Source: an uncultured Acidimicrobiales bacterium
GTDB taxonomy: Bacteria > Actinomycetota > Acidimicrobiia > Acidimicrobiales > Aldehydirespiratoraceae
Assembly (NCBI GenBank): GCA_938091985.1
Contig: CALKOE010000024.1
Location: 1-12,052 of the forward strand
Reading direction: 5' to 3'
Length of the DNA stretch: 12,052 nucleotides
Shown: piece by piece, positions 1-6,048 of the stretch
How positions within the stretch are numbered: position 1 is the stretch's first letter
Layout of the letters: each line of letters opens with the position of its first letter
Notes under the pieces: generated by a model
The model's input: the letters and a program-made list of their open reading frames with translations, nothing else
Told to the model about the DNA's origin: nothing
Database searches by the model: none
Made by a program: the position numbers and the translations under genes

Positions 1-213
1 GCCGCCGATCGCGGCGATCACACCCATGATGATGAGGCGCCGGTCGCGCACGTCGAGGGCGTCGCGGGTCCACACCGCTCCGAAGAGGTCCTCGGTCATG
101 ATGTCGGCGAAGTCCATGAAACCTTGGGGCACGACCGGAACGACGCCCTGGTAGACGTCCTCCATCGTCGCCGCGCCGCGGGCCCATTTCTCTTGATCTG
201 CTTGGTGGGCCAT
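1..213 (-). CDS. Carboxymuconolactone decarboxylase (CMD) family protein, N-terminal part
   Basis: The visible 71 residues carry the N-terminal signature of the CMD/AhpD-like family (PF02627): a short helical lead, then LFGAVWTR at about 44-51, DVRDRRL at 54-60 and a hydrophobic helix IIMGVIAAIGG. This resembles the opening of 4-carboxymuconolactone decarboxylases (PcaC), small cytoplasmic enzymes of the protocatechuate branch of the beta-ketoadipate pathway, but many relatives have other or unknown roles. The family's catalytic residues lie past the window edge, so the activity cannot be judged. The ATG at 213 follows the upstream stop by one base (TGA-C-ATG) and has a GGGAGA ribosome site eight bases before it, inside the end of the preceding gene. 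It is therefore probably translationally coupled to the dehydrogenase. The 3' end is missing. Confidence 0.85.
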   Translation of the reverse strand, partial: MAHQADQEKWARGAATMEDVYQGVVPVVPQGFMDFADIMTEDLFGAVWTRDALDVRDRRLIIMGVIAAIGG

Positions 214-214
214 G

Positions 215-1120
215 TCAGCTGTCTCCCTGTTGGCCGGGTTGGAGGTGTTGATCGGGTTGGGCGGTGCCGCTGTCGGGCATGCCGTAGACGAGGCGCATCG
301 AGTCGCGCACGACCTCGACCACCGGCATTGCTCGACCCGACTCCAGGCCGAGGCTCGCGGCGAGCTCGAGGTCCTTCTCGGCGAGATAGATGTTGCCGTC
401 GAGGAAGGCACCGAGCTCGCCCACCTTCGTCTCGGGCGCCATGGTCGTCAGCGGATAGAAGCGCTCGGTCAGGCTGCCGAGCTGGCCGACATGGCGCCAG
501 GCATCGAGGAGCATCTCCGGGCTGCTCTGCTCCCCGACCACGATCTGATGAGCAGCGCTGAGAGCCGCCTGCTGGAAGTAGGTCATCACGTTGAACGCGA
601 CCTTCATCGCCATTCCGGCGCCGACCGGCCCCGCCTCGAACACTGCCCCGCCGCAACAATCGAGCACGGCGCGAGCCGTTGGGGTCAGACCGGTGTTCGG
701 CACACCGACCATGATCGACAGTGCGCCTTCCTCCGCCGCTGCTGCACCACCCGCGACTCCCGCATCGAAGAGCGCAACATCGCGTTCGGCCGCCAGCGCG
801 GCGAGATCACGAACGGTGTCGGGATGCACGGTCGAGTGAACGGCGATGGTCGTGCCGGGGTTGCACGAGTCGAGAATGCCGTGCTCTCCGGTCACCACTT
901 CCATCACGGCCGCGTCATCAGGCACGCAGATGCTGATGTGCTCGCAGGAGGCGGCGAGCGCCGCACCCGATTCAGCTGCGACCGCGCCTTTCGCGACCAC
1001 GCCGGCAACCGCGTCGGCGCTGAGGTCGAAGACCTGCAGATCGAAGTCGCTGTCGGCCAGCCGGCCCGCCATCGCGCCCCCCATGGCACCTAGTCCGATG
1101 TATCCGACTGTTCCGGTCAC
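215..1120 (-). CDS. NAD(P)-dependent beta-hydroxyacid dehydrogenase (3-hydroxyisobutyrate dehydrogenase / 6-phosphogluconate dehydrogenase-like)
   Basis: This 301-residue protein has the usual length and order of the beta-hydroxyacid dehydrogenase family. It has an N-terminal Rossmann fold with GLGAMG at 9-14, a substrate-binding loop DAGVAGG at 119-125, a helix with GAGMAMKVAFN at 167-177 placing the catalytic lysine at K173, and KDLELA at 249-254 in the all-alpha C-terminal domain. Family members oxidise 3-hydroxyisobutyrate (valine breakdown) or related hydroxyacids, or reduce tartronate semialdehyde or succinic semialdehyde; the sequence does not pick one. The last 20 residues are a Pro/Gln-rich tail unlike the core. 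The GTG start at 1120 is supported by AGGAGA about seven bases upstream. It lies 62 bases downstream of the Lrp-type gene on the same strand and one base before the CMD-family gene, suggesting one operon. Confidence 0.92.
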   Translation of the reverse strand: MTGTVGYIGLGAMGGAMAGRLADSDFDLQVFDLSADAVAGVVAKGAVAAESGAALAASCEHISICVPDDAAVMEVVTGEHGILDSCNPGTTIAVHSTVHPDTVRDLAALAAERDVALFDAGVAGGAAAAEEGALSIMVGVPNTGLTPTARAVLDCCGGAVFEAGPVGAGMAMKVAFNVMTYFQQAALSAAHQIVVGEQSSPEMLLDAWRHVGQLGSLTERFYPLTTMAPETKVGELGAFLDGNIYLAEKDLELAASLGLESGRAMPVVEVVRDSMRLVYGMPDSGTAQPDQHLQPGQQGDS

Positions 1121-1182
1121 TGCTGTCTCCTCTGCACGGATTCGCCACCGTACTCAGCACAACCATCGCGACTCGAATGCGG

Positions 1183-1641
1183 CTAGGCGTAGTCGAGCGG
1201 CAGCGCCGTCGTCTGCTTCATCTGCTCCATCACGAACACCGTGCGAACGTCGTAGAGATCGACGCGGGCGATGAGTCGCTTGTAGAAGTCGTCGTAGGCC
1301 TCGATCGACGGCACCACGACCTTGAGCGTGTAGTCGATCTCGCCGCTCGTTCGATAGGCCTCGATGATCTCCGGCAGGTCGGAGATCCCGGTGCAGAAAC
1401 GATCGAGCCAGGCCGCACTGTGGTCGTTCGTGCGAATGTGGACCAGCGCGGTGACGTCGAGGTTGAGCGCAGCCGGATCCACCAGCGCGACGCGACCCCG
1501 GATGACCCCGTCCTTCTCGAGCTTTTGCACACGGCGCCATGCCGGTGTCGCCGTGAGCCCGACCTCTTCGGCGAGCTCGCGGGCGGTGAGGTCGCCACGT
1601 TCCTGCAGCAGGCGCAGTATTTCCCGATCAACTTGGTCCAC
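1183..1641 (-). CDS. Lrp/AsnC family transcriptional regulator
   Basis: This 152-residue protein matches the standard size and architecture of the Lrp/AsnC (feast/famine) family. An N-terminal winged helix-turn-helix spans about residues 2-50, with the HTH around 18-47 and recognition helix near TATPAWRRVQKLE. A linker leads to the RAM ligand-binding/oligomerisation domain at about 63-142, including GEIDYTLKV at 100-108. Such proteins form dimers or octamers that sense amino acids or related metabolites and often regulate themselves and adjacent genes. The downstream same-strand genes (dehydrogenase, CMD-family protein) are the obvious local targets. The GTG start at 1641 aligns with the usual family start (DxxDxxIL) but has no Shine-Dalgarno. 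A TAGTAT hexamer eight bases upstream suggests a leaderless or nearly leaderless message. An inverted repeat just upstream is a candidate operator. Confidence 0.95.
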   Translation of the reverse strand: MDQVDREILRLLQERGDLTARELAEEVGLTATPAWRRVQKLEKDGVIRGRVALVDPAALNLDVTALVHIRTNDHSAAWLDRFCTGISDLPEIIEAYRTSGEIDYTLKVVVPSIEAYDDFYKRLIARVDLYDVRTVFVMEQMKQTTALPLDYA

Positions 1642-1649
1642 AATAGAAA

Positions 1650-1655
1650 ATACTA
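1650..1655 (-). promoter_or_regulatory. Candidate -10 element (TAGTAT) of the Lrp/AsnC gene
   Basis: Read on the minus strand this is TAGTAT, a match to the TANNNT consensus, eight bases before the GTG at 1641, which lacks a ribosome site. Transcription would begin at or within two bases of the start codon. No convincing -35 is seen. Confidence 0.5.
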
Positions 1656-1662
1656 GCGCCTA

Positions 1663-1679
1663 TCCTCCATATCGGAGGA
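1663..1679. promoter_or_regulatory. Inverted repeat TCCTCC-N5-GGAGGA, candidate Lrp-type operator
   Basis: This is a perfect 6+6 dyad with a five-base centre (ATATC) in the 113-base divergent region between the Lrp gene and the DUF6356 gene. It lies about 8-24 bases upstream of the candidate -10 of the regulator, so it would overlap or sit near the -35 region. Lrp-family sites are typically about 15-bp dyads with an A/T-leaning centre, so autoregulation through this site is plausible. It has no T-run and is not a terminator. No second copy was noticed elsewhere in the window. Confidence 0.45.
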
Positions 1680-1742
1680 CAAATTGCTCCTTCTGGGCGC
1701 TCAGAACGCAATATCCGCACAGAACTTCGAGTGGCGTTTCTC

Positions 1743-1748
1743 TACTCT
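1743..1748 (+). promoter_or_regulatory. Candidate -10 element (TACTCT) for the DUF6356 gene
   Basis: TACTCT fits TANNNT and is exactly six bases before the ATG at 1755, the spacing expected when transcription starts on the A of the start codon. The gene has no Shine-Dalgarno. This spacing also favours ATG 1755 over an in-frame GTG at 1731. Confidence 0.55.
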
Positions 1749-1754
1749 GTGGGC

Positions 1755-2009
1755 ATGGCAGCAAATCCCTTCACCGAGCACCCCCACGCTGCGGGCGAGT
1801 CATACCGCGAACACATGAGCGTGGCCATGGGCGTCAGCCGTCAGCTTGCGGGCGCTGCTGTCGCTGCGCTGGTGCATGCTGTGCTGCCCAGCCGACACAC
1901 CACAACGGCGAGCGACAAGATTCGCGCCCTCGCCGGGTGCATCGAGCGTCATGATCGCGAGGGTCTGCGCACAAAGGCGACCCTCGAGGTCGTCGACGGT
2001 GCTGCCTAG
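1755..2009 (+). CDS. Small DUF6356-like protein
   Basis: This 84-residue protein has the opening NPFTEHPHAAGESYREHM (about residues 4-21), which I recognise as the hallmark of DUF6356 proteins, a small family of unknown function. A hydrophobic stretch follows (about 22-44, rich in Ala, Val and Leu), then TTT and a basic tail; the hydrophobic part could be one membrane helix. The start at 1755 is preferred because the conserved NPFTEHP begins three residues later and a -10-like hexamer lies six bases upstream; a GTG at 1731 would add eight residues. It is divergent from the Lrp/AsnC gene and converges on the TauD-like gene, with the two stop codons sharing the four bases CTAG. The last 20 residues diverge from the core and may be specific to this organism. 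No function is proposed. Confidence 0.75.
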   Translation: MAANPFTEHPHAAGESYREHMSVAMGVSRQLAGAAVAALVHAVLPSRHTTTASDKIRALAGCIERHDREGLRTKATLEVVDGAA

Positions 2010-3085
2010 AACTTCTCGTCGAGTTGACCGACCCGGTCGTACTTCGGGCCGAGCATCACACCCAGCTGACGGGCCTCGCCGGCCTCGAGCTTGATGCCCG
2101 GGCGGCCGTGGGCGAATCGGAAGTTGTCGAAGACCGCAACATCACCCTTGCGCCAGTCGACCTTGATTCCGAAACGGTCGTAGTGCGAGACCATCTCTTG
2201 GAGCTCAGCGTGGCTGAACTCTGAGTCGTCGCCGAACGTCATGTGGAGCGGGCGCTCGTTGTGGGGCAGATGCATCACCAACGGCCACCCGTCGAACCAC
2301 ATCCCATGGTCGGCGATCGAGCAATAGAAGAGGTTGCGATCGGTGATGGGGTCGTATTCGAACGCATCGCAGTAGTAGCGCGTCTTCAAGAGGCGATCGG
2401 GTCCCCACTCGGTGAGGAGCCCGCGGACCTGGGCATAGGCCTCAGCCTCGGCAGGATCTTCTGTGTCCATCGACAGTTGCCAGTGGTTGTAGACACCCAC
2501 CTCGAGGCGGTCGTTGAACGCCTCGCGATCGGTCAGCGACCGGTGGTAGCAGACACCGAGTTTCTTCAACTTCTGACCGAGCTCCGTGGACAGCATGTAG
2601 TCGGTCGCCGCGATGCCGTCGGAGAAGTACGTGGCCCCACGATCCGGGAGCGCTTCCTTGCAGAGGAAGGCAAGAGCGCGCGTGCTCTTCGACACGTAGG
2701 CCATCTCGTGGTGATAGTGCAGGTGCGCGGAGAGAGGCGCGCCGACCTCGAAGACATTGGCATCGAGCGTCTGGCGAGGGTTGCTGCCACCCTCGTAGTG
2801 CATCTCGTCGGGGAGGCAATGCGTTGCGAGCGCGCGCATGTCGGCCAGTTCGACCAGACCGGTGTTGCGCACGTGAACGAGACCGACCTCGTCGCAGATC
2901 CGACGCATCTCTTCGCCGAGTTTGCCGTCGGGACGCAGGTCCGCGTTGCCGCCGGCATCGATCTCATAACGCTCGGTGGGAATGGCAGAGACGCCGGTCC
3001 ACCACTGCGGGAGGATCATGTCGTCGATCTGTCGATCGAGGTCCGGTGGCGCCTCGAGGAAATCGATCGAGTCAGTTGCTGTCAT
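2006..3085 (-). CDS. TauD/TfdA-family Fe(II)/2-oxoglutarate-dependent oxygenase
   Basis: The protein has 359 residues. The iron-binding facial triad is visible: H125-x-E127 within HYHHEMAY and the distal H326 in FRFAHGR, followed by R339 (GEARQLG), expected to bind the 2-oxoglutarate carboxylate. HxE rather than HxD, embedded in HHEMAY, resembles the SyrP/AmbC/D branch that hydroxylates amino-acid-like or carrier-bound substrates more than the sulfonate-cleaving TauD branch. It lacks a signal peptide and should be cytoplasmic. The length slightly exceeds TauD (about 280) because of an insert around 180-250. The ATG at 3085 has GGAG eight bases upstream. It is divergent from the amidohydrolase operon, from which it is separated by a region with two dyads, so the two may be co-regulated. 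The substrate is unknown. Confidence 0.9.
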   Translation of the reverse strand: MTATDSIDFLEAPPDLDRQIDDMILPQWWTGVSAIPTERYEIDAGGNADLRPDGKLGEEMRRICDEVGLVHVRNTGLVELADMRALATHCLPDEMHYEGGSNPRQTLDANVFEVGAPLSAHLHYHHEMAYVSKSTRALAFLCKEALPDRGATYFSDGIAATDYMLSTELGQKLKKLGVCYHRSLTDREAFNDRLEVGVYNHWQLSMDTEDPAEAEAYAQVRGLLTEWGPDRLLKTRYYCDAFEYDPITDRNLFYCSIADHGMWFDGWPLVMHLPHNERPLHMTFGDDSEFSHAELQEMVSHYDRFGIKVDWRKGDVAVFDNFRFAHGRPGIKLEAGEARQLGVMLGPKYDRVGQLDEKF

Positions 3086-3129
3086 GTTGCCTGCTCCGCA
3101 TTTCGCTCGGTGGGCTAGCCCGATGGAAC

Positions 3130-3170
3130 CACTCGGTGTGAGTGAATCCCGATAGATGTTGTCGGGAATC
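3130..3170. promoter_or_regulatory. Two adjacent dyads in the divergent oxygenase/amidohydrolase promoter region
   Basis: The first dyad is CACTC-N5-GAGTG at 3130-3144. The second has 9-base arms matching at 8 of 9 positions, GAATCCCGA at 3144-3152 and TCGGGAATC at 3162-3170, with a nine-base centre. They share base 3144 and lie between the two divergent start codons. There is no T-run, and the position is promoter-proximal for both genes, so an operator is more likely than a terminator. No regulator gene lies next to it; the nearest is the Lrp-type gene. Confidence 0.4.
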
Positions 3171-3240
3171 GTAGCGGAGAGTTCGCGGAATGCCTAGCGG
3201 CAATTCGCTCACCGGTTTCGTCCTCGCCCGAGGTCGCGGC

Positions 3241-3246
3241 CAGACT
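3241..3246 (+). promoter_or_regulatory. Weak candidate -10 (CAGACT) for a leaderless amidohydrolase start
   Basis: CAGACT keeps the A at position 2 and the T at position 6 of TANNNT and is exactly six bases before ATG 3253. The first T is replaced by C, so this is weaker than the matching elements before 1755 and 7288. Confidence 0.3.
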
Positions 3247-3252
3247 GGCAAC

Positions 3253-4578
3253 ATGAGCCCCTCGCACCACAGTGCTCCCCACCACAGTGCCCCCCACCAC
3301 ACGGTGATCAGCGCCGACACCCATTGCGGCGCCGACCTACTCGGCTACCGGCCCTACCTCGACGCGAAGTACCACGCCGAGTTCGACCTGTGGGCCGACT
3401 TCATGCAAGAGGACCACCTCCGCCGCAAGGAGCTGTTCAAGGACATGGAGCGCACGCCGATGGAAGTCGGCGTCGACGGTGATCCCGACGAGTTCGGCTA
3501 TCGCAACTTCAGCTCCGAGCAGCGACTCCGCGAGCAAGAAGAGGACGGCGTGATCGCCGCAGTGCTCTTCCCCAACACCCAGCCGCCGTTCTCACCCCCG
3601 GCCGCGACCTCGTTCGAAGCCCCGCCCTACAGCGACAACTTCGATCACCGCTGGGCCGGATTGCGAGCGCACAACCGCTGGCTCGCCGACTTCGTGAGCG
3701 AGGCCCCCGAGCGCCGAGCCGGCATCATCCAGATCTTCCTCGGCGATGTCGAGGGCTCGGTCAAGGAGATCGAGTGGGCCGCCGAGCAGGGGCTGAGGGG
3801 CGGGATCCTCGTCCCCGGGGCACCGCCCGACTCTCCGTTCGAACCTCTCTACTCGGCCAGCTACGAACCGATCTGGGCCGCCGCTGCAGCCGCCGGCATG
3901 CCGCTCAACCATCACGCCGGTGGCGCCACGCCCAGCTTCGGCAACCACTTCCCCGCTTCGCTCGCGATGTTCATGCTCGAGGTGCAGTGGTGGACGCAGC
4001 GCGCGTTGTGGCACCTCATGTTCTCCGGCGTCTTCGAGCGCTACCCCGACATGCCCTACGTCATCACCGAGACCGGCACCGCCTGGGTTCCCGACACCCT
4101 GGCCAAGCTCGACAGCTTCCATCACCGCATGAAGCACTCGAAGTACGGCTCGGAATCGATCTTCGGAGGCCAGGCCGTGGCCCAGATGTCACTCACGCCA
4201 TCGGAGTACTTCGAACGCCAGTGCTACATCGGCGCCTCGTTCCTTCGACCGGCTGAGGCCGAGATCGCACGCGGTGTCGGCATCGACCGTGTGATGTGGG
4301 GTTCCGACTATCCCCACATCGAGGGCTCGTATCCGCACACCCACGAGCATCTGCGGCTCACCTTTGCGCAGATGACGCGTGAAGAAACCACCACGATGCT
4401 CACCGACAATGCCGCGAAGATCTACAACTTCGATCTCGAGGCATTGGCACCTCTCGCCGAGAAGTACTGCCCGACGAAGGAATTCGTCGAGACACCCATC
4501 GACTATTCGGAGATCCCCGAGCGAGCCAAGGGCTGCCCGGGAATGAACCCCCTCAACCAGGTCCAGGAGGTCGCATGA
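3253..4578 (+). CDS. Amidohydrolase_2 family metal-dependent hydrolase/decarboxylase
   Basis: This 441-residue TIM-barrel protein belongs to the amidohydrolase_2/ACMSD-like family (PF04909). Visible metal-site elements are D22-x-H24 in ISADTHCG, H220/H221 in LNHHAGG and D352 in WGSDYPH. The position that carries the catalytic His in ACMSD, after the GVFERYP motif, reads ITETG with E273 instead. Members hydrolyse C-N or C-C bonds or decarboxylate aromatic acids; the substrate here is unknown. The N-terminus has a His-rich tandem repeat. Two starts compete. ATG 3253 begins 16 residues before the conserved VISADTH and has a leaderless-type hexamer. ATG 3190 adds 21 residues and has GGAGAG eight bases upstream. 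I favour 3253, without certainty. The stop overlaps the next gene's ATG as ATGA, so it is coupled to the SDR. Confidence 0.9.
   Translation: MSPSHHSAPHHSAPHHTVISADTHCGADLLGYRPYLDAKYHAEFDLWADFMQEDHLRRKELFKDMERTPMEVGVDGDPDEFGYRNFSSEQRLREQEEDGVIAAVLFPNTQPPFSPPAATSFEAPPYSDNFDHRWAGLRAHNRWLADFVSEAPERRAGIIQIFLGDVEGSVKEIEWAAEQGLRGGILVPGAPPDSPFEPLYSASYEPIWAAAAAAGMPLNHHAGGATPSFGNHFPASLAMFMLEVQWWTQRALWHLMFSGVFERYPDMPYVITETGTAWVPDTLAKLDSFHHRMKHSKYGSESIFGGQAVAQMSLTPSEYFERQCYIGASFLRPAEAEIARGVGIDRVMWGSDYPHIEGSYPHTHEHLRLTFAQMTREETTTMLTDNAAKIYNFDLEALAPLAEKYCPTKEFVETPIDYSEIPERAKGCPGMNPLNQVQEVA
3265..3306 (+). repeat. 15-bp in-frame tandem repeat encoding His-His-Ser-Ala-Pro units
   Basis: Two 15-base units (3265-3279 and 3280-3294) differ at one base and are followed by a partial third (3295-3306) that restores only the His-His codons. 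They lie in the 5' end of the amidohydrolase gene and give three His-His pairs spaced by Ser-Ala-Pro. Confidence 0.85.
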
Positions 4579-5501
4579 GCGACGACACGGCTAGCGACAA
4601 CACAGACAGCGACAATATTGCCGACATCGGCATCGATGGAACGGTCGCCGTGGTCACTGGCGGTGCCGGCGGCATCGGCAAAGGAATCGTCGGTGCGCTC
4701 TTGCGCGCCGGTTCCTCGGTGGTCATCGCCGACATCGAGGCCGACACCATCGCAGCAACAGTCGAGGAGTTCTCCTCGCTCGGCCCGGTCTCGGGCGTCC
4801 GCACCGACATCACCGACGAAGCGTCGGTCAAGGCACTCGCCGATCAGGTCTACGAACAACACGGCAAGGTCAACCTCCTCTACAACAACGCCGGCGTCAC
4901 CTCCGGCGGCGGCGGAAAGCCCTGGCAGCAAGAGCCCAACGACTGGCGATGGTGCTTCGGCGTCAATGTCTTCGGCACCGCCATCTGCACGTCTGAGTTC
5001 GTACCTCGCATGCTCGAGGGCGCAGAGCCCGGCCAAGTGATCAATACCTCTTCGGGTGATGGCGGATTTGCCCCGGTGCCGACCGCATCGGTCTACGCCG
5101 CATCGAAGGCCGCTGTCAGCTGCTTCACCGAGGCGCTGCATCACAACCTCGTGATGGAAGACACCCAGCTTCGGGCATCGGTCTTCTATCCATCCGGCGG
5201 ACTCCAGCGCACCGGCTTGTTCACCGCTACCCGCAACCGGCCCGAGGAACTCCAACGTGTCGGCGCCGCGACCGGCCGCAAGAGCATGACGTTCGACGAG
5301 ATGAAGACGATGCTCGAGAAGTCCGGCCGCGTGGTCGTCGAGGCCGACCTCGATGCCCAGGGCGATTTCGTCGTCGCCGAGACCGCAGCTCGCCGCTACA
5401 TCATCACCCTGAGCCTCGGCGACACCGTCGACCTGCTGCACCGTCGAGCCGATGCCATCGGCAACCTCGACGTGCCCCCGCACCACGGCATGCCGGTCTG
5501 A
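4575..5501 (+). CDS. Short-chain dehydrogenase/reductase (classical SDR)
   Basis: This 308-residue oxidoreductase has the SDR Rossmann signature TGGAGGIG at 28-35, NNAG at 104-107, N131, the catalytic serine around S159/S160 and the YxxxK pair Y174/K178. D53 at the end of the second strand (IADIE) suggests NAD(H) preference. Two things are odd. The first 20 residues are an Asp/Ser-rich hydrophilic extension. The usual PG motif after the active site reads YPSGGLQRTGLF, so the cofactor/substrate loop differs from classical members. The C-terminal segment (about 240-308) is also longer than in 250-residue SDRs. ATG 4575 overlaps the amidohydrolase stop by four bases and has AGGAGG at 4565-4570, only four bases before it. 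Its place in the operon suggests it acts on the amidohydrolase product or its precursor, which is inference. Confidence 0.92.
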   Translation: MSDDTASDNTDSDNIADIGIDGTVAVVTGGAGGIGKGIVGALLRAGSSVVIADIEADTIAATVEEFSSLGPVSGVRTDITDEASVKALADQVYEQHGKVNLLYNNAGVTSGGGGKPWQQEPNDWRWCFGVNVFGTAICTSEFVPRMLEGAEPGQVINTSSGDGGFAPVPTASVYAASKAAVSCFTEALHHNLVMEDTQLRASVFYPSGGLQRTGLFTATRNRPEELQRVGAATGRKSMTFDEMKTMLEKSGRVVVEADLDAQGDFVVAETAARRYIITLSLGDTVDLLHRRADAIGNLDVPPHHGMPV

Positions 5502-5511
5502 CGAGACGGCA

Positions 5512-6045
5512 GTGAGCACCGTCCCCACCACGTCGGCGGACGGCGACGACATCGCCGAGATGGTCGCCTACACCCAGCTGCGGCGTCTGCAGAGTCGCTA
5601 CGCCGACATCGTGACGCGTCGCGCGTGGTCCGAGCTGCACGAGATCATGCGTCCCGATTGTGTCGTGACGGTGAACCTCGTAGACCACGAAATTCACTTC
5701 GACGGACCTCAAGCGATCGGTGATTTCATCGGTGGGCAGCTCGAACAGTTCGACTTCTTCGAGTTCGTGATCCTCAACACGGTGATGGACATCGATACCA
5801 AGGCAGGCACTGCGGCTGCGCGGATGTACATGCAAGAGGCACGGCAAAACATCGCCGACGGTCGACGGGCCGACACCTTCGGCGTGTACCACGACCGTTT
5901 CGAACGAGACGACGACGGTGCCTGGTGGTTCGCCCGCCGCCGATACCAGTCCTACGCCCGCACCAACACCGGCGGCCGCGCCGGCGGCGATGCCGACCTG
6001 ACGGTGTTTCCTTTGCCGGAGATCCCGCTCGACGAGCTCGACTGA
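5512..6045 (+). CDS. SnoaL-like (NTF2-fold) protein
   Basis: The protein has 177 residues. The segment from about residue 14 to 145 matches SnoaL-like domains (SnoaL_4 type, NTF2 fold). It opens with IAEMVAYTQLRRLQSRYADIV, followed by a strand-rich middle with HFDGPQAIGDFI and an end with a GAWWFARRRYQSYART strand. The family includes polyketide cyclases, dehydratases, ketosteroid isomerase-like enzymes and non-catalytic binding proteins; no active site can be fixed here. GTG 5512, ten bases after the SDR stop, gives a start close to the domain; its ribosome site is weak. An in-frame ATG at 5452 would overlap the SDR by 50 bases and add odd sequence, and ATG 5560 would trim the first helix. 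As third gene of the amidohydrolase-SDR operon, it may process the same substrate. The C-terminal tail is Gly-rich. Confidence 0.85.
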   Translation: MSTVPTTSADGDDIAEMVAYTQLRRLQSRYADIVTRRAWSELHEIMRPDCVVTVNLVDHEIHFDGPQAIGDFIGGQLEQFDFFEFVILNTVMDIDTKAGTAAARMYMQEARQNIADGRRADTFGVYHDRFERDDDGAWWFARRRYQSYARTNTGGRAGGDADLTVFPLPEIPLDELD

Positions 6046-6048
6046 CCG

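Noticed and set aside
212..1093. Long open frame on the plus strand opposite the hydroxyacid dehydrogenase
   Set aside because: It is antisense to a gene with clear motifs and has a His/Arg-rich low-complexity composition typical of the mirror frame in GC-rich DNA.
2243..3118. Plus-strand open frame opposite the TauD-like gene
   Set aside because: It is a shadow of a gene with an intact HxE...H triad; its own translation shows no recognisable domain.
3190..3252. 21-codon N-terminal extension of the amidohydrolase from ATG 3190
   Set aside because: Not excluded: it has a GGAGAG site. It was set aside because the extra residues look unlike the family and ATG 3253 has leaderless-type spacing.
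4503..5552. Minus-strand 349-codon open frame opposite the SDR
   Set aside because: It overlaps the full SDR gene with its complete catalytic motifs, and the translation is Asp/Val/Gly-rich without a domain.
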